NCBI RefSeq assembly: GCF_003966155.1
Contig: NZ_RXNS01000014.1
Span: forward strand, 1 to 64,000
Source: Halomonas nitroreducens
Lineage (GTDB): Bacteria > Pseudomonadota > Gammaproteobacteria > Pseudomonadales > Halomonadaceae
Length of the DNA: 64,000 bases
Direction of reading: 5' to 3'
A program made the position numbers and the translations under genes. The first letter of the stretch is position 1, and the number at the start of each line of letters is the position of its first letter. A model generated the notes under the pieces. The model was not told the origin of the DNA, ran no database searches, and saw only the letters and a program-made list of their open reading frames with translations. This document shows, one piece after another, positions 8,607-16,763 of the stretch.

Positions 8607-9971
8607 ATGGCGGAGATCACCGAGGCTCGTCAGCTCTGCGATGACCTGGCCGCGCACTGCAAGGCCGTTGACCGGTGCCTGATCGGCGTCGAGCACGAGG
8701 TCTTCCTGTTCACCCGGGCGGACCACCGGCCCTTGCCCTATGCGGGGTGGCACGGCATACGGGCTGTGCTCGAGGCCTTCCAGCGCTTCGGCTGGTGGCC
8801 GAGCTGGGAGGGGGAGCGACTCGTCGGCCTGAACCGCGGCGAGGCTGCCATCACCCTGGAGCCGGCCGGACAGCTGGAGCTGTCCGGGGCGCCCTGGGCG
8901 GACCTGCATGGCGTGCAGGCGGAACTGCTGGGCTACCGTCGCGAGCTGGCGGAGATCGCCGAGGCGATGGGGCTGGGAGTCATGGCCCTGGGCTTCGCGC
9001 CGGAGTGGACCCGTAGGGAGATGGGCTGGGTGCCCAAGAGCCGCTACCGGATCATGCGCGCCTACATGCCCCGGGTCGGGGTGCACGGCAAGGACATGAT
9101 GACCCGCACCTGCGCCTTCCAACTCAATGTCGACTTCTGCAGCGAGGAGGACATGCGCGCCAAGTTCCGGGTGGCCATGGCGCTGCAGCCGCTGGTCATG
9201 GTGGCCCTGGCCAATTCGCCCTTCGCCGATGGCCGCGACAGCACCCTGACCTCCTATCGCAATTACGTCTGGCTGCATACCGACTCGGCGCGGTGCGGCA
9301 TCCTCCCGCTGGCGTTGTCGCCGGCGCTGTCCTTCGCCGAGTTCGTGGACCGGGCGCTGGCGGTGCCGATGTACTCGGTGGCGCGCCACGGCGAGCACCT
9401 CGACCTCGCCGGTCGCCACTTCCCCGACATGATGCGCGGGGCCTTGTCGGAGCTGCCCGGCGAGCGGCCGACGCTGCAGGACTGGAAGGCGCACCTCAAC
9501 ACCCTGATGCACGACGTGCGCCTGAAGGATCACCTGGAGTTGCGGGGCAACGACTCCCTGAGCCTGGAGTACAGCCTGGCGCTGGCGGCCTTCTGGACCG
9601 GCATCCTCTACGATCGCCAGGCCCTGTCAGGCGCCCTGGCCCTGGTGGCGGATTGCGACGTCGCCCGCCTCAATCAGCTGCGCCACGAACTGCCCCGCTA
9701 CGGCCTGACGGAGAGCGAGCGGATCCCGGTCGCGGGCGTCTATGCGGCCGATTCCTTCCCCGAGGCCCTGGAGCGCGCCCTGGCCTTGGCCGAGGCCGGC
9801 CTCCAGCGACGCCACCGCCTGGACGCCCAGGGGCAGGACGAGCGGCGCTACCTGCGTCCCCTCCAGGCGGTCGTCGCCCTGGGGCGGAGCCCATCCGAAC
9901 ACTGGCGGTCGCGCTACCATGGCCGGTGGTGCGGCGATCTCCGCCCCCTCTACGAACGCGCCACCCTATGA
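8607..9971 (+). CDS. glutamate-cysteine ligase family 2 (GCS2) protein
   Basis: 454 residues from the ATG at 8607, which has GAGGAGGT seven bases upstream. It matches the GCS2/plant-type glutamate-cysteine ligase superfamily: GVEHEVFLF for the first metal-binding Glu, EPAGQLELSGAPWADLH, the MTRTCAFQLNVDF strand and LVMVALANSPFADGR. Such enzymes form gamma-glutamylcysteine with ATP, the first step of glutathione (or ergothioneine-type) synthesis, in the cytoplasm. It could supply the YghU transferase or be a relative of another specificity. The next gene starts 18 bp downstream. Confidence 0.85.
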   Translation: MAEITEARQLCDDLAAHCKAVDRCLIGVEHEVFLFTRADHRPLPYAGWHGIRAVLEAFQRFGWWPSWEGERLVGLNRGEAAITLEPAGQLELSGAPWADLHGVQAELLGYRRELAEIAEAMGLGVMALGFAPEWTRREMGWVPKSRYRIMRAYMPRVGVHGKDMMTRTCAFQLNVDFCSEEDMRAKFRVAMALQPLVMVALANSPFADGRDSTLTSYRNYVWLHTDSARCGILPLALSPALSFAEFVDRALAVPMYSVARHGEHLDLAGRHFPDMMRGALSELPGERPTLQDWKAHLNTLMHDVRLKDHLELRGNDSLSLEYSLALAAFWTGILYDRQALSGALALVADCDVARLNQLRHELPRYGLTESERIPVAGVYAADSFPEALERALALAEAGLQRRHRLDAQGQDERRYLRPLQAVVALGRSPSEHWRSRYHGRWCGDLRPLYERATL

Positions 9972-9989
9972 ACCGTCGCGAGGTCTACG

Positions 9990-11002
9990 ATGATCTATCC
10001 GCAATACCCGGCCTTCGTGGTCGAGGACATCGTGCGCCTTCGCCGGCGGCTTGCGGCCGCGAGGATGCCGCCCCGCTGCACCGACGACAACTTCATTGTC
10101 GGCACCTGGAACATCCGGGACTTCGGCGGCCTGTTCGATGACTGGACCGAGACCTCGGGCTCGCCCAAGTGCAACCTGCGCGGCCTCGCCATCATCGCCG
10201 AGGTCGTGCGCCACTTCGACGTGGTGGCCCTGCAGGAGGTCAAGCGGCAGACCACGGCGCTGCGCGTGCTCCAGGACGCTTCCTGGGCCCGCACTGGAAC
10301 CTGATGCTCACCGACGTCACCACGGGGGACAAGGGCCGCCAGGAGCGCCAGGCCTACCTGTTCGATAGCCGCCGGATCTCGCCGTCGGGGCTGGCCGGCG
10401 AGATCGTTCTGCCGCCCACGGCCGACGGCGATCCCCGGGAGCAGTTCGACCGCACGCCCTATCTGGTGGGCTTCCAGGCGGGCGGCGAGCACTTCGTGCT
10501 GCTCAGCGCGCATATCCGCTATGGGGACGAACCGGTCGCGCGGCTTCCTGAACTGCGCCGGCTGGCCCACTTCGTGGCCCGGGAGATCCGCGATCGCGTC
10601 CGGGAGGACGGCGCCGAGGAGACGAACCTGATCGTGCTCGGCGACTTCAACATCGACCGGCGCCAGGGCAATCCCCTGTTCGATGCCTCCGTGGCCACCG
10701 GGCTGTGGGTGCCCGAGGCCCTGCGCACGCTGAGCACCACCTATGGCACCGAGCCCAAGCACTACGACCAGATCGCCTGGTTCCGCGACGACTTGTCCCT
10801 ACGGCCCACCGGGCGGGCCGGCAAGGTGGATTTCGCGGGCGCCGTCTTTCAGGAGCTCAGTTCCTTCCAGATGACCTATCGGGTCAGTGACCACTTTCCC
10901 CTGTGGGTCGAGTTCACCCTGGATCGCAGCGACGAGGCGATGGCCAGGACCCTGGGCGTGGATGCCAACGGGCCGGACCCCTTCGGCGATATCGCCGACT
11001 GA
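9990..11002 (+). pseudogene. endonuclease/exonuclease/phosphatase (DNase I-like) protein broken by a frameshift
   Basis: Two overlapping frames together encode one EEP-superfamily protein. Frame A (9990-10304) has FIVGTWNIRDFGG and VVALQEVKRQ, the first metal-binding Asn and Glu; frame B, entered near 10278-10285 (at LGPHWNLMLTDVT), has LLSAHIRYGDE, LIVLGDFNIDR and the terminal RVSDHFPLWVEF, which supply the catalytic His, Asp-Asn and Asp-His. A single missing base near GACGCTTCC would restore one reading frame of about 337 codons. Everything else of the domain is present, so either the loss is recent or it is a sequencing error. It follows the GCS2 gene by 18 bp and was probably co-transcribed. 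Confidence 0.8.
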
Positions 11003-11157
11003 GCCACCGACGAGGCGGCCTTCCCTTGTCCTGCCTCGCCGCCCTGGGCCTCGCCGTTCTCGCCCTTGAGATGTCCCTATCGGTGGGATATGGGTCATTG
11101 AGGACATAGCTCCCGTCTTCCAGACTCGGGGACGTCGCGTTGATTCTCGGAGCCCCG

Positions 11158-12198
11158 ATGTCCCCCTTGTCCGCATTGCCCCCTGCACGCCGCGTGGCGC
11201 TGCTCGCCTACCCCGACTGTCAGGTCCTCGATGTCTGCGGCCCCTGGCAGGTCTTCGCGAGTGCCAACGAACTCTCGGGCCAGACACTTTACGAACTGAG
11301 CCTGGTCGCTCGCTCCCCCGGTCGCGTGATCACCAACGGTGGCCTGGTGATGATGGCAGAACTCGATTGGGCAGGCCTGGAGGCACTGGGGGCACCGGAT
11401 ACGCTGCTGGCCGCCGGCGGCAGTGGCGTCTTCAGCCAATGCCGCCAGCGTTACCATATCGATGGCCTGCGCGAGCTGGCCCCCGATGTCAGGCGCCTGG
11501 GCGCCATCTGCAGCGGTGCCTTCCTGCTGGCGGAAGCGGGATTGCTGGATGGCCGCCGGGTCACCACCCACTGGCGTCACTGCAGCACCCTGGCCCGGCA
11601 GTATCCGCGCCTCCGCGTCATCCCCGATGCCCTCTACGTAGAGGATGGAGGCCGCTATACCAGCGCTGGGGTCACCGCCGGCATCGACCTGGCCCTGTCG
11701 CTGGTCGAGGCCGACCATGGGGCCGCCCTGGCCGGCCGCGTTGCCCGGGAACTGGTGATGTTCCTGCATCGTCCCGGCGGTCAGGCGCAGTTCAGCGAGG
11801 CACTGCTGCATCAACAGCGCGCCACCGGTCCGTTGCGCGAGCTGGTCGGCCGGCTCCATGCCGACCCCGCCGGCGATCACAGCCTGGAGAGCATGGCGGC
11901 CCAGATGTCGGTCACCCCACGCCACCTCTCGAGGCTGTTCCGCCGCTATCTGGGTACCTCGCCCGGTGCCTACCTGACGCGCCTGCGCCTGGAGGGGGCG
12001 CGCCTGAGCCTGCTGAACGCCCGTCCCGCGCCGCCGCTGGAGCGTCTCGCCATGCAATGGCGACTGGGCAGCGCCGAACAGCTCCGGCGCCTGTTCCACC
12101 GCCAGTATGGCGTCTCGCCGTCGGTCTACCGGCAGCGCTTCGCGACCACGCCCCCTCCTTCCACGTCTCCCTCCCTCGAGGACATGCCATGCGCCTGA
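11158..12198 (+). CDS. GlxA-family transcriptional regulator (DJ-1/PfpI plus AraC helix-turn-helix)
   Basis: 346 residues from the ATG at 11158 (the frame opens at a TTG at 11140). Residues about 10-175 form a DJ-1/PfpI amidotransferase-like domain with the nucleophile-elbow segment LGAICSGAFLLAEAGLLDGR (Cys present) and TTHWRHC; residues about 225-330 form an AraC double helix-turn-helix (MAAQMSVTPRHLSRLFRRYL, LAMQWRLGSAEQLRRLF). Members act as activators of catabolic or detoxification genes. Its stop overlaps the start of the MFS gene by 10 bp, so it is most likely the regulator of that transporter. Confidence 0.9.
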   Translation: MSPLSALPPARRVALLAYPDCQVLDVCGPWQVFASANELSGQTLYELSLVARSPGRVITNGGLVMMAELDWAGLEALGAPDTLLAAGGSGVFSQCRQRYHIDGLRELAPDVRRLGAICSGAFLLAEAGLLDGRRVTTHWRHCSTLARQYPRLRVIPDALYVEDGGRYTSAGVTAGIDLALSLVEADHGAALAGRVARELVMFLHRPGGQAQFSEALLHQQRATGPLRELVGRLHADPAGDHSLESMAAQMSVTPRHLSRLFRRYLGTSPGAYLTRLRLEGARLSLLNARPAPPLERLAMQWRLGSAEQLRRLFHRQYGVSPSVYRQRFATTPPPSTSPSLEDMPCA

Positions 12199-13364
12199 CC
12201 GTCCCCCTGCTGTCGCTCTGCCAGGCCCTGCTGGTCAGCGGCAATATCCTGCTGATTGCCGTGTCGCCGCTGATCGGCGCGCAACTCGCGCCGGCTCCCG
12301 CCTGGTCCACCGCCCCGGTGGCGACCCAGTGGCTGGGGCTGATGTGTGCCACCATCCCGGCCTCGCTGATCATGGCTCGCCTAGGGCGTCGTCGGGGCTT
12401 TGTGCTCGGCAACCTGCTTGGGCTCGCCGGTGCCGCGCTCGCCGTGGCGGCCCTGCACAGCCAGCAATTCCCGCTGTTCCTGGTCGCCACCTGGCTGATC
12501 GGCATCGGCATCGGCTTCGGGCAGCTGTATCGTTTCGCCGCCGTGGAGGCAGCCCCGGCTGGCGGGCGGGACAGGGCCATCGGTATGGTCATGGGCGGTG
12601 GCGTACTGGCGGCCTTCTTCGGTCCCTGGCTGGCTCGCCACAGTCACGCCCTCGCCGACACCCCTTATCTGGGGAGCTTCATCGGCCTGGGAGTCCTGTA
12701 TCTATGTGCCCTGGCGCTGCTGGCCTTCATCCGCCTGCCCGAGCCCCCTCGGGATGATGCGGTCGGCGAGTGCCGGCCCCTGGCCGAGATCGTCAAGCAG
12801 CCGATCTTCGTGCTGGCGGTGGTCAGCGCCATGGTCGGCTATGGCGTGATGAACCTGGCCATGACCGCCACACCGCTGGCCATGGCCGAAGCCGGCCACA
12901 CGTTCGACCATGTGGCCACCACCATCCAATGGCATGTGGTGGCAATGTTCCTGCCATCCTTCGTTACCGGCCGGCTGACTGCCTGGTTCGGCGCCTCGCG
13001 CATGATCGGCGGTGGCTGCCTGCTGTTGATCGCCAGCGCCCTGGTGGCCCAGATCGATGCCGGCCTGGCGGGTTTCTACACCGGCTTGATCCTGCTGGGC
13101 CTGGGCTGGAACTTCACCTTCCTGCCGGCCACCGGCCTGCTCACCGAGGCCCACCGGCCCATCGAGAAGGCCCGTACCCAGGCGGCCAACGAGTTCCTGG
13201 TGTTCTCGACCGTGGCCATCACCGCGCTACTGGCCGGCCACGCCGCCGACGCCCTGGGCTGGCCACGACTCAACGCCTTGATGATTCCGCTGTGCACGGT
13301 ACCGCTGGCACTGCTGGGCGCCCGACATCTTGCCTTGCGGGGCCGCCCGCAGGTTGGGGAGTGA
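12189..13364 (+). CDS. major facilitator superfamily (MFS) transporter
   Basis: 391 residues, twelve hydrophobic helices in two halves. The helix 2-3 loop carries a short MFS motif A variant (ARLGRRRGF), and the centre has a cytoplasmic loop around residue 190 (RLPEPPRDD). It resembles single-drug or small-molecule exporters rather than sugar permeases, but the substrate is unknown. The ATG at 12189 lies inside the last codons of the GlxA-type regulator, so translation is coupled and the pair forms one operon. Confidence 0.88.
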   Translation: MRLTVPLLSLCQALLVSGNILLIAVSPLIGAQLAPAPAWSTAPVATQWLGLMCATIPASLIMARLGRRRGFVLGNLLGLAGAALAVAALHSQQFPLFLVATWLIGIGIGFGQLYRFAAVEAAPAGGRDRAIGMVMGGGVLAAFFGPWLARHSHALADTPYLGSFIGLGVLYLCALALLAFIRLPEPPRDDAVGECRPLAEIVKQPIFVLAVVSAMVGYGVMNLAMTATPLAMAEAGHTFDHVATTIQWHVVAMFLPSFVTGRLTAWFGASRMIGGGCLLLIASALVAQIDAGLAGFYTGLILLGLGWNFTFLPATGLLTEAHRPIEKARTQAANEFLVFSTVAITALLAGHAADALGWPRLNALMIPLCTVPLALLGARHLALRGRPQVGE

Positions 13365-13446
13365 CACAATGGGCAATGCGTACCCATTCCCGAACCACCG
13401 GCGAGGCGGCGTTGCGTCATCGGCGGCGATTGTGGCCGGCTCCTGC

Positions 13447-14118
13447 CTACGGCCGGCCCGCTGGCAGCAGCCGGGCCGCCACGGCGATCGCCACGGCGGC
13501 AAGCGGCAGCCAGGCGCCCGATGCTCCCAGCAGCTGCAGGGTGACGGCGCTGGTCAGGCACCACAGGGCGGGAATCGCCAGCAGCGCCCAGCCGCGTCGT
13601 GCCGGCCGTACCAGCACCGCCACGCCGAGGGTGGCGATGGCCAGCGGGTCGGGGGTGAGGCCGATCACCTCGGCGCCGGCGAGGCCGCGACCGTGCAGCC
13701 AGGCGGTCAGCGGATGCCCGAAGACGGCGTAGGTGACCAGCCCCAGGCCCAGCCCCCGCGAGGCTCCCCGCGCCGAGGTCGAGAAGCGTGCGCCTCGGCC
13801 CAGGACCGTGGCGAGCAGCAGCAGCGCCTGCAGCCCGAAGAACGGCACCAGATAGCGGATGCCCCAGTTGAGCGGGGCATAGCGCTGCCACAGGAAGGCC
13901 CAGGCGACGAAGACCCAGGCCGCCGCCAGCCCGGCCATCGCCAGGCGCCAACGCGCGGGGCCGGGGCGCCACAGCGCGAGCAGCAGGCCGGCGCCGAGGG
14001 CCAGGGCGAGCCATTGGCCCGGCCAAAGCGCCTGGTTGTGCAGCACGAAGAGGCGCTCGTAGACCCGTAGCGAGATCATCAGCAGGTCCCCGGGCCGGTA
14101 GCTCCACCACTCGCTCAT
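13447..14118 (-). CDS. DUF6064 family membrane protein
   Basis: 223 residues with about seven hydrophobic helices. The N-terminal MSEWWSYRPGDLLMIS with YERLF, and later the GLVTYAVFGHPLTAWLHGRG segment with GLTPDPLAIATLG, are the hallmarks of the DUF6064 family. The function is unknown. It follows the aldo/keto reductase gene with only 12 bp between them on the same strand, which suggests one transcript with it. Confidence 0.88.
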   Translation of the reverse strand: MSEWWSYRPGDLLMISLRVYERLFVLHNQALWPGQWLALALGAGLLLALWRPGPARWRLAMAGLAAAWVFVAWAFLWQRYAPLNWGIRYLVPFFGLQALLLLATVLGRGARFSTSARGASRGLGLGLVTYAVFGHPLTAWLHGRGLAGAEVIGLTPDPLAIATLGVAVLVRPARRGWALLAIPALWCLTSAVTLQLLGASGAWLPLAAVAIAVAARLLPAGRP

Positions 14119-14130
14119 GCCGCTGCCCTG

Positions 14131-15066
14131 TTACAGCGCCCGGACATGCGCGGCCATGCGCCGACGCAGGGCGGCGTCGGGCAGTGGCTCTCGGGCCGCG
14201 GCCAGGTTCTCGCGCACGTGGTCGACCCGGGTGGTGGCGGGAATCGCGCAGCTCACCGCGGGATGGGAGACGATGAACTTGAGGATCACCTGCGCCCAGC
14301 TCTCGGCGCCGATCTCGGCCGCCCAGCCGGGCAGGGGCTCGCTCGCCAGGCGGCGGATCAGGCGCTTGCGCTGGAAGGGGCGGTTGGCGATCACCCCGAG
14401 GCCGCGCTCCCGGGCCAGCGGCAGCAGGCGCTGCTCGGCCTCGCGGTCGACGATGTTATAGGTGAGCTGCACGAAATCGATGTCGGCCTGGCGCATGATG
14501 CGCTCGAGGGTGTCGTGGCGCCGGCCATGGGAGGTGGTGATGCCGATGTGGCGGAGCTCGCCGGCCGCCTTCATGCCCTGCAGGGTGGCCAGGTTCGTCT
14601 CCCAGGCCAGCAGGTTGTGCACCTGCAGCAGGTCGAAGCGCGGCACCCCCCAGTCACGCCGTGAGGTCGCGATCTGCGCCGGCCCCTCGGCGGGGTTGGA
14701 GGTCCAGACCTTGTCGGCCGCGTAGACCCGATCGGCGGCCTCCAGGGTGGCCAGCCCGTGGCCGATGGTCGCCTGTGAGGTGCCGTACATCGGCGAGGAG
14801 TCGATCATGCGCCCGCCCCCGGCGAAGAAGGCCGCCATCACCGCCGTGCATTCCTCGAGCAGCAGCGGGTCGTCGCCAACATTGAAGGTGATCCAGCTGC
14901 CGAGGCCCACCAGCGGCAGGGCCTCGCCGGTGGCAGGCACCTCGCGGGTCAGGATCCCGTCCGCGCGGGCCTGGGCAGGGAAGGCGGGCAGCGCCGCACC
15001 GGCGGCGAGGGCCAGCAGGCCGCCGAGCAGCCGGCGTCGCGACAGGCGATCGGGATAGGCAGACAT
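14131..15066 (-). CDS. Tat-exported aldo/keto reductase
   Basis: 311 residues. The N-terminus has a twin-arginine signal (SRRRLLGGLLALAAGAALP ending AQA), so the protein is exported folded. The rest is an aldo/keto reductase barrel with the catalytic tetrad visible: Asp and Tyr in MIDSSPMYGTSQ, Lys in AADKVWTS and His in LLQVHNLL, followed by IGITTSHGRR and a cofactor-binding end AIPATTRVDHVRENL. Substrate unknown; Tat-exported members are a recognised subgroup. GGGAGG precedes the ATG by six bases. The adjacent DUF6064 gene lies 12 bp downstream. Confidence 0.9.
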   Translation of the reverse strand: MSAYPDRLSRRRLLGGLLALAAGAALPAFPAQARADGILTREVPATGEALPLVGLGSWITFNVGDDPLLLEECTAVMAAFFAGGGRMIDSSPMYGTSQATIGHGLATLEAADRVYAADKVWTSNPAEGPAQIATSRRDWGVPRFDLLQVHNLLAWETNLATLQGMKAAGELRHIGITTSHGRRHDTLERIMRQADIDFVQLTYNIVDREAEQRLLPLARERGLGVIANRPFQRKRLIRRLASEPLPGWAAEIGAESWAQVILKFIVSHPAVSCAIPATTRVDHVRENLAAAREPLPDAALRRRMAAHVRAL

Positions 15067-15122
15067 GGTTCCTCCCGGGAGGCGTGTTGTGGGCAGGGGA
15101 GATGGCCCGCACCGGCGCTGGT

Positions 15123-15305
15123 TCAGTCCGCCCCGAGCATCATGTCGGAGGCCTCGACGGTCACCTGGAACCGGTCGGCGGAGGCGATGCCGAGGGCCTC
15201 GATGGCATCGATGGTGTTCATCGACGCGATGCTGTGGCGGTTGAGCGGCCCCGCCTGCACCTCGAGGACGGCGTCGGTAATGACGTTGCGTGCACTGAGC
15301 GGCTT
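15123..15305 (-). pseudogene. molybdate-binding Mop/TOBE-domain gene remnant lacking a start codon
   Basis: The frame ending at TGA (15123-15125) reads LSARNVITDAVLEVQAG..., ...IDAIEALGIASADRFQVTV and EASDMMLGAD, matching the Mop molybdate-binding domain (LSARN opening, A/V-I-KAS-x-VMLG ending). About ten residues of the middle strand are missing. A good GAGGAG site (15312-15317) sits six bases before a codon that should be ATG but is AAG (15303-15305). The frame is continuous with the upstream transporter gene past its TAG stop, with no ATG, GTG or TTG between. It follows a MOT1-type molybdate/sulfate transporter, which fits a molybdate role. Probably not translated. Confidence 0.65.
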
Positions 15306-15326
15306 CGCGGTCTCCTCGTGTATCGG

Positions 15327-16469
15327 CTAGGGCGACTTCTCTCCGCCGGCCGGGCGGGGCGGGCGCCTGCGCCGGATCAGCACGCGCAGACGTTCGGCTG
15401 CCAGTCCGCCGGCGAGGCCGATCACGGCCCCCCCGAACAGGGTCGCCACCGCCGTGACCCCGATCACCGGGCGGCAGTCGGCGCGGGCATCGAACAGCCG
15501 ACGGCCGAGGATCAGCTCGGCGGCGGCGTAGGCGAGCAGGGCCCCGATCACCGGTTCGGGAATGGCGGCGAGCCAGGCCATCACCCCGGGGCCGAGCAGG
15601 GCGGCGAGGGCACAGACGGCGGCCATCACCAGAGGGGCCCCGATCCCCCGGGCGCCGAAGCGGTGATGGGCGGCGATGCCGCCGGCGCCATGGCACATCG
15701 GCATGGCGCCGAGCGGGGCCAGCGCCAGGTTGAGCAGCCCGCTGGAGGCGGCCAGCCGGCGCGGACTGACCATCGTGCCTCGCTGCGGATACAGGGAGTG
15801 GGCCACCGCCGCGGCCACCACCACGGCGTTGAGCAGCGTCAGCGGCAGCTGGGCGATCACCCCGGTGGCCACGGCGCTGGCCGAGAGGCCGGCACCGCCG
15901 GGCGGCAGCGACTGGCCGAGGGGCTCGCCCGGGGTGCCGAGCAGCAGGGCGGCGAGCACCACCAGCAGGGCCCAGGGGCCGCGTGGCCAGACCCATGACA
16001 GGCTGAGCACGCCCAGCACCGGGATGGCGATGGCCCAGCTACCGGCCATCAGGCTCAGCGCCATGCTCATCAGCATCAGTCCCAGGCCTGCCTGCAGGCC
16101 GGTGACCACCGACTGGGGCAGGCCGCGGGCCACGGCGGTGAGGCGCGGCGTGGCGGCCAGCAGCAGCAGGACCAGGCCGATCAGGGCCCCCGTCCAGGCG
16201 GTCTCGCTGGCGCTGAGGCCGCCGGTGAGGATCACCGCGCCCAGCGCCTTCATCGGCTGCACGGCGACCGGCAGGCGGTAGCACAGCGCGACCAGCAGGT
16301 AGCCGGCTGCGAACCCCAGGAAGACCGGCGTGGGCGCCAGAACGCCCATGCTCACGGCGGCCACTACATAGGGCAGCAGGGTGCCGAGGTCGCCGCAGGC
16401 GCCGGACACCTCGCCGGAAAGGGCCTTCAGCGGCTCCCGCCAGGGGGGATGATGGTTGCGGGTTGTCAT
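15327..16469 (-). CDS. MOT1-type sulfate/molybdate transporter
   Basis: 380 residues, 10-12 membrane helices. The opening EVSGACGDLGTLLPYVVA with its GD-x-GT-x-x-P signature, the PVAVQPMKALGAVIL segment and the later MPMCHGAGGIAAHHRFGAR identify the MOT1 branch related to SulP permeases. Characterised MOT1 proteins take up molybdate with high affinity; some relatives carry sulfate. The ATG at 16469 has GGAGAG upstream; an upstream in-frame start at 16490 is less likely. A Mop-domain remnant directly downstream supports molybdate as the substrate. Confidence 0.88.
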   Translation of the reverse strand: MTTRNHHPPWREPLKALSGEVSGACGDLGTLLPYVVAAVSMGVLAPTPVFLGFAAGYLLVALCYRLPVAVQPMKALGAVILTGGLSASETAWTGALIGLVLLLLAATPRLTAVARGLPQSVVTGLQAGLGLMLMSMALSLMAGSWAIAIPVLGVLSLSWVWPRGPWALLVVLAALLLGTPGEPLGQSLPPGGAGLSASAVATGVIAQLPLTLLNAVVVAAAVAHSLYPQRGTMVSPRRLAASSGLLNLALAPLGAMPMCHGAGGIAAHHRFGARGIGAPLVMAAVCALAALLGPGVMAWLAAIPEPVIGALLAYAAAELILGRRLFDARADCRPVIGVTAVATLFGGAVIGLAGGLAAERLRVLIRRRRPPRPAGGEKSP

Positions 16470-16763
16470 GACTCTCCACTCTAGTCCCACCCGGGGCCGC
16501 CATCCTCTGCCGTCGGGTCGCTCGGCGGTCCAGGGTGCCCCAGGAACGCGCTCGTGGCTTTCCCCTCGGCGCCGCTATTGTCACGAGCAGCGGCGCTGCC
16601 GCCCCTGGCAACGGCGGGAGCGCGCCCGAGCGCCGATTTGCCCGGCCAGACGGTGAGGGCGGGCATCAGGAGCTATGTTGTGGGAAAGCACCGCCTGGGA
16701 ACGGGGCTCTCCGCCGAGATGTCCCCCCGCGGCGCCATTCTCCTGTGGCCAGACGAGACCAGC

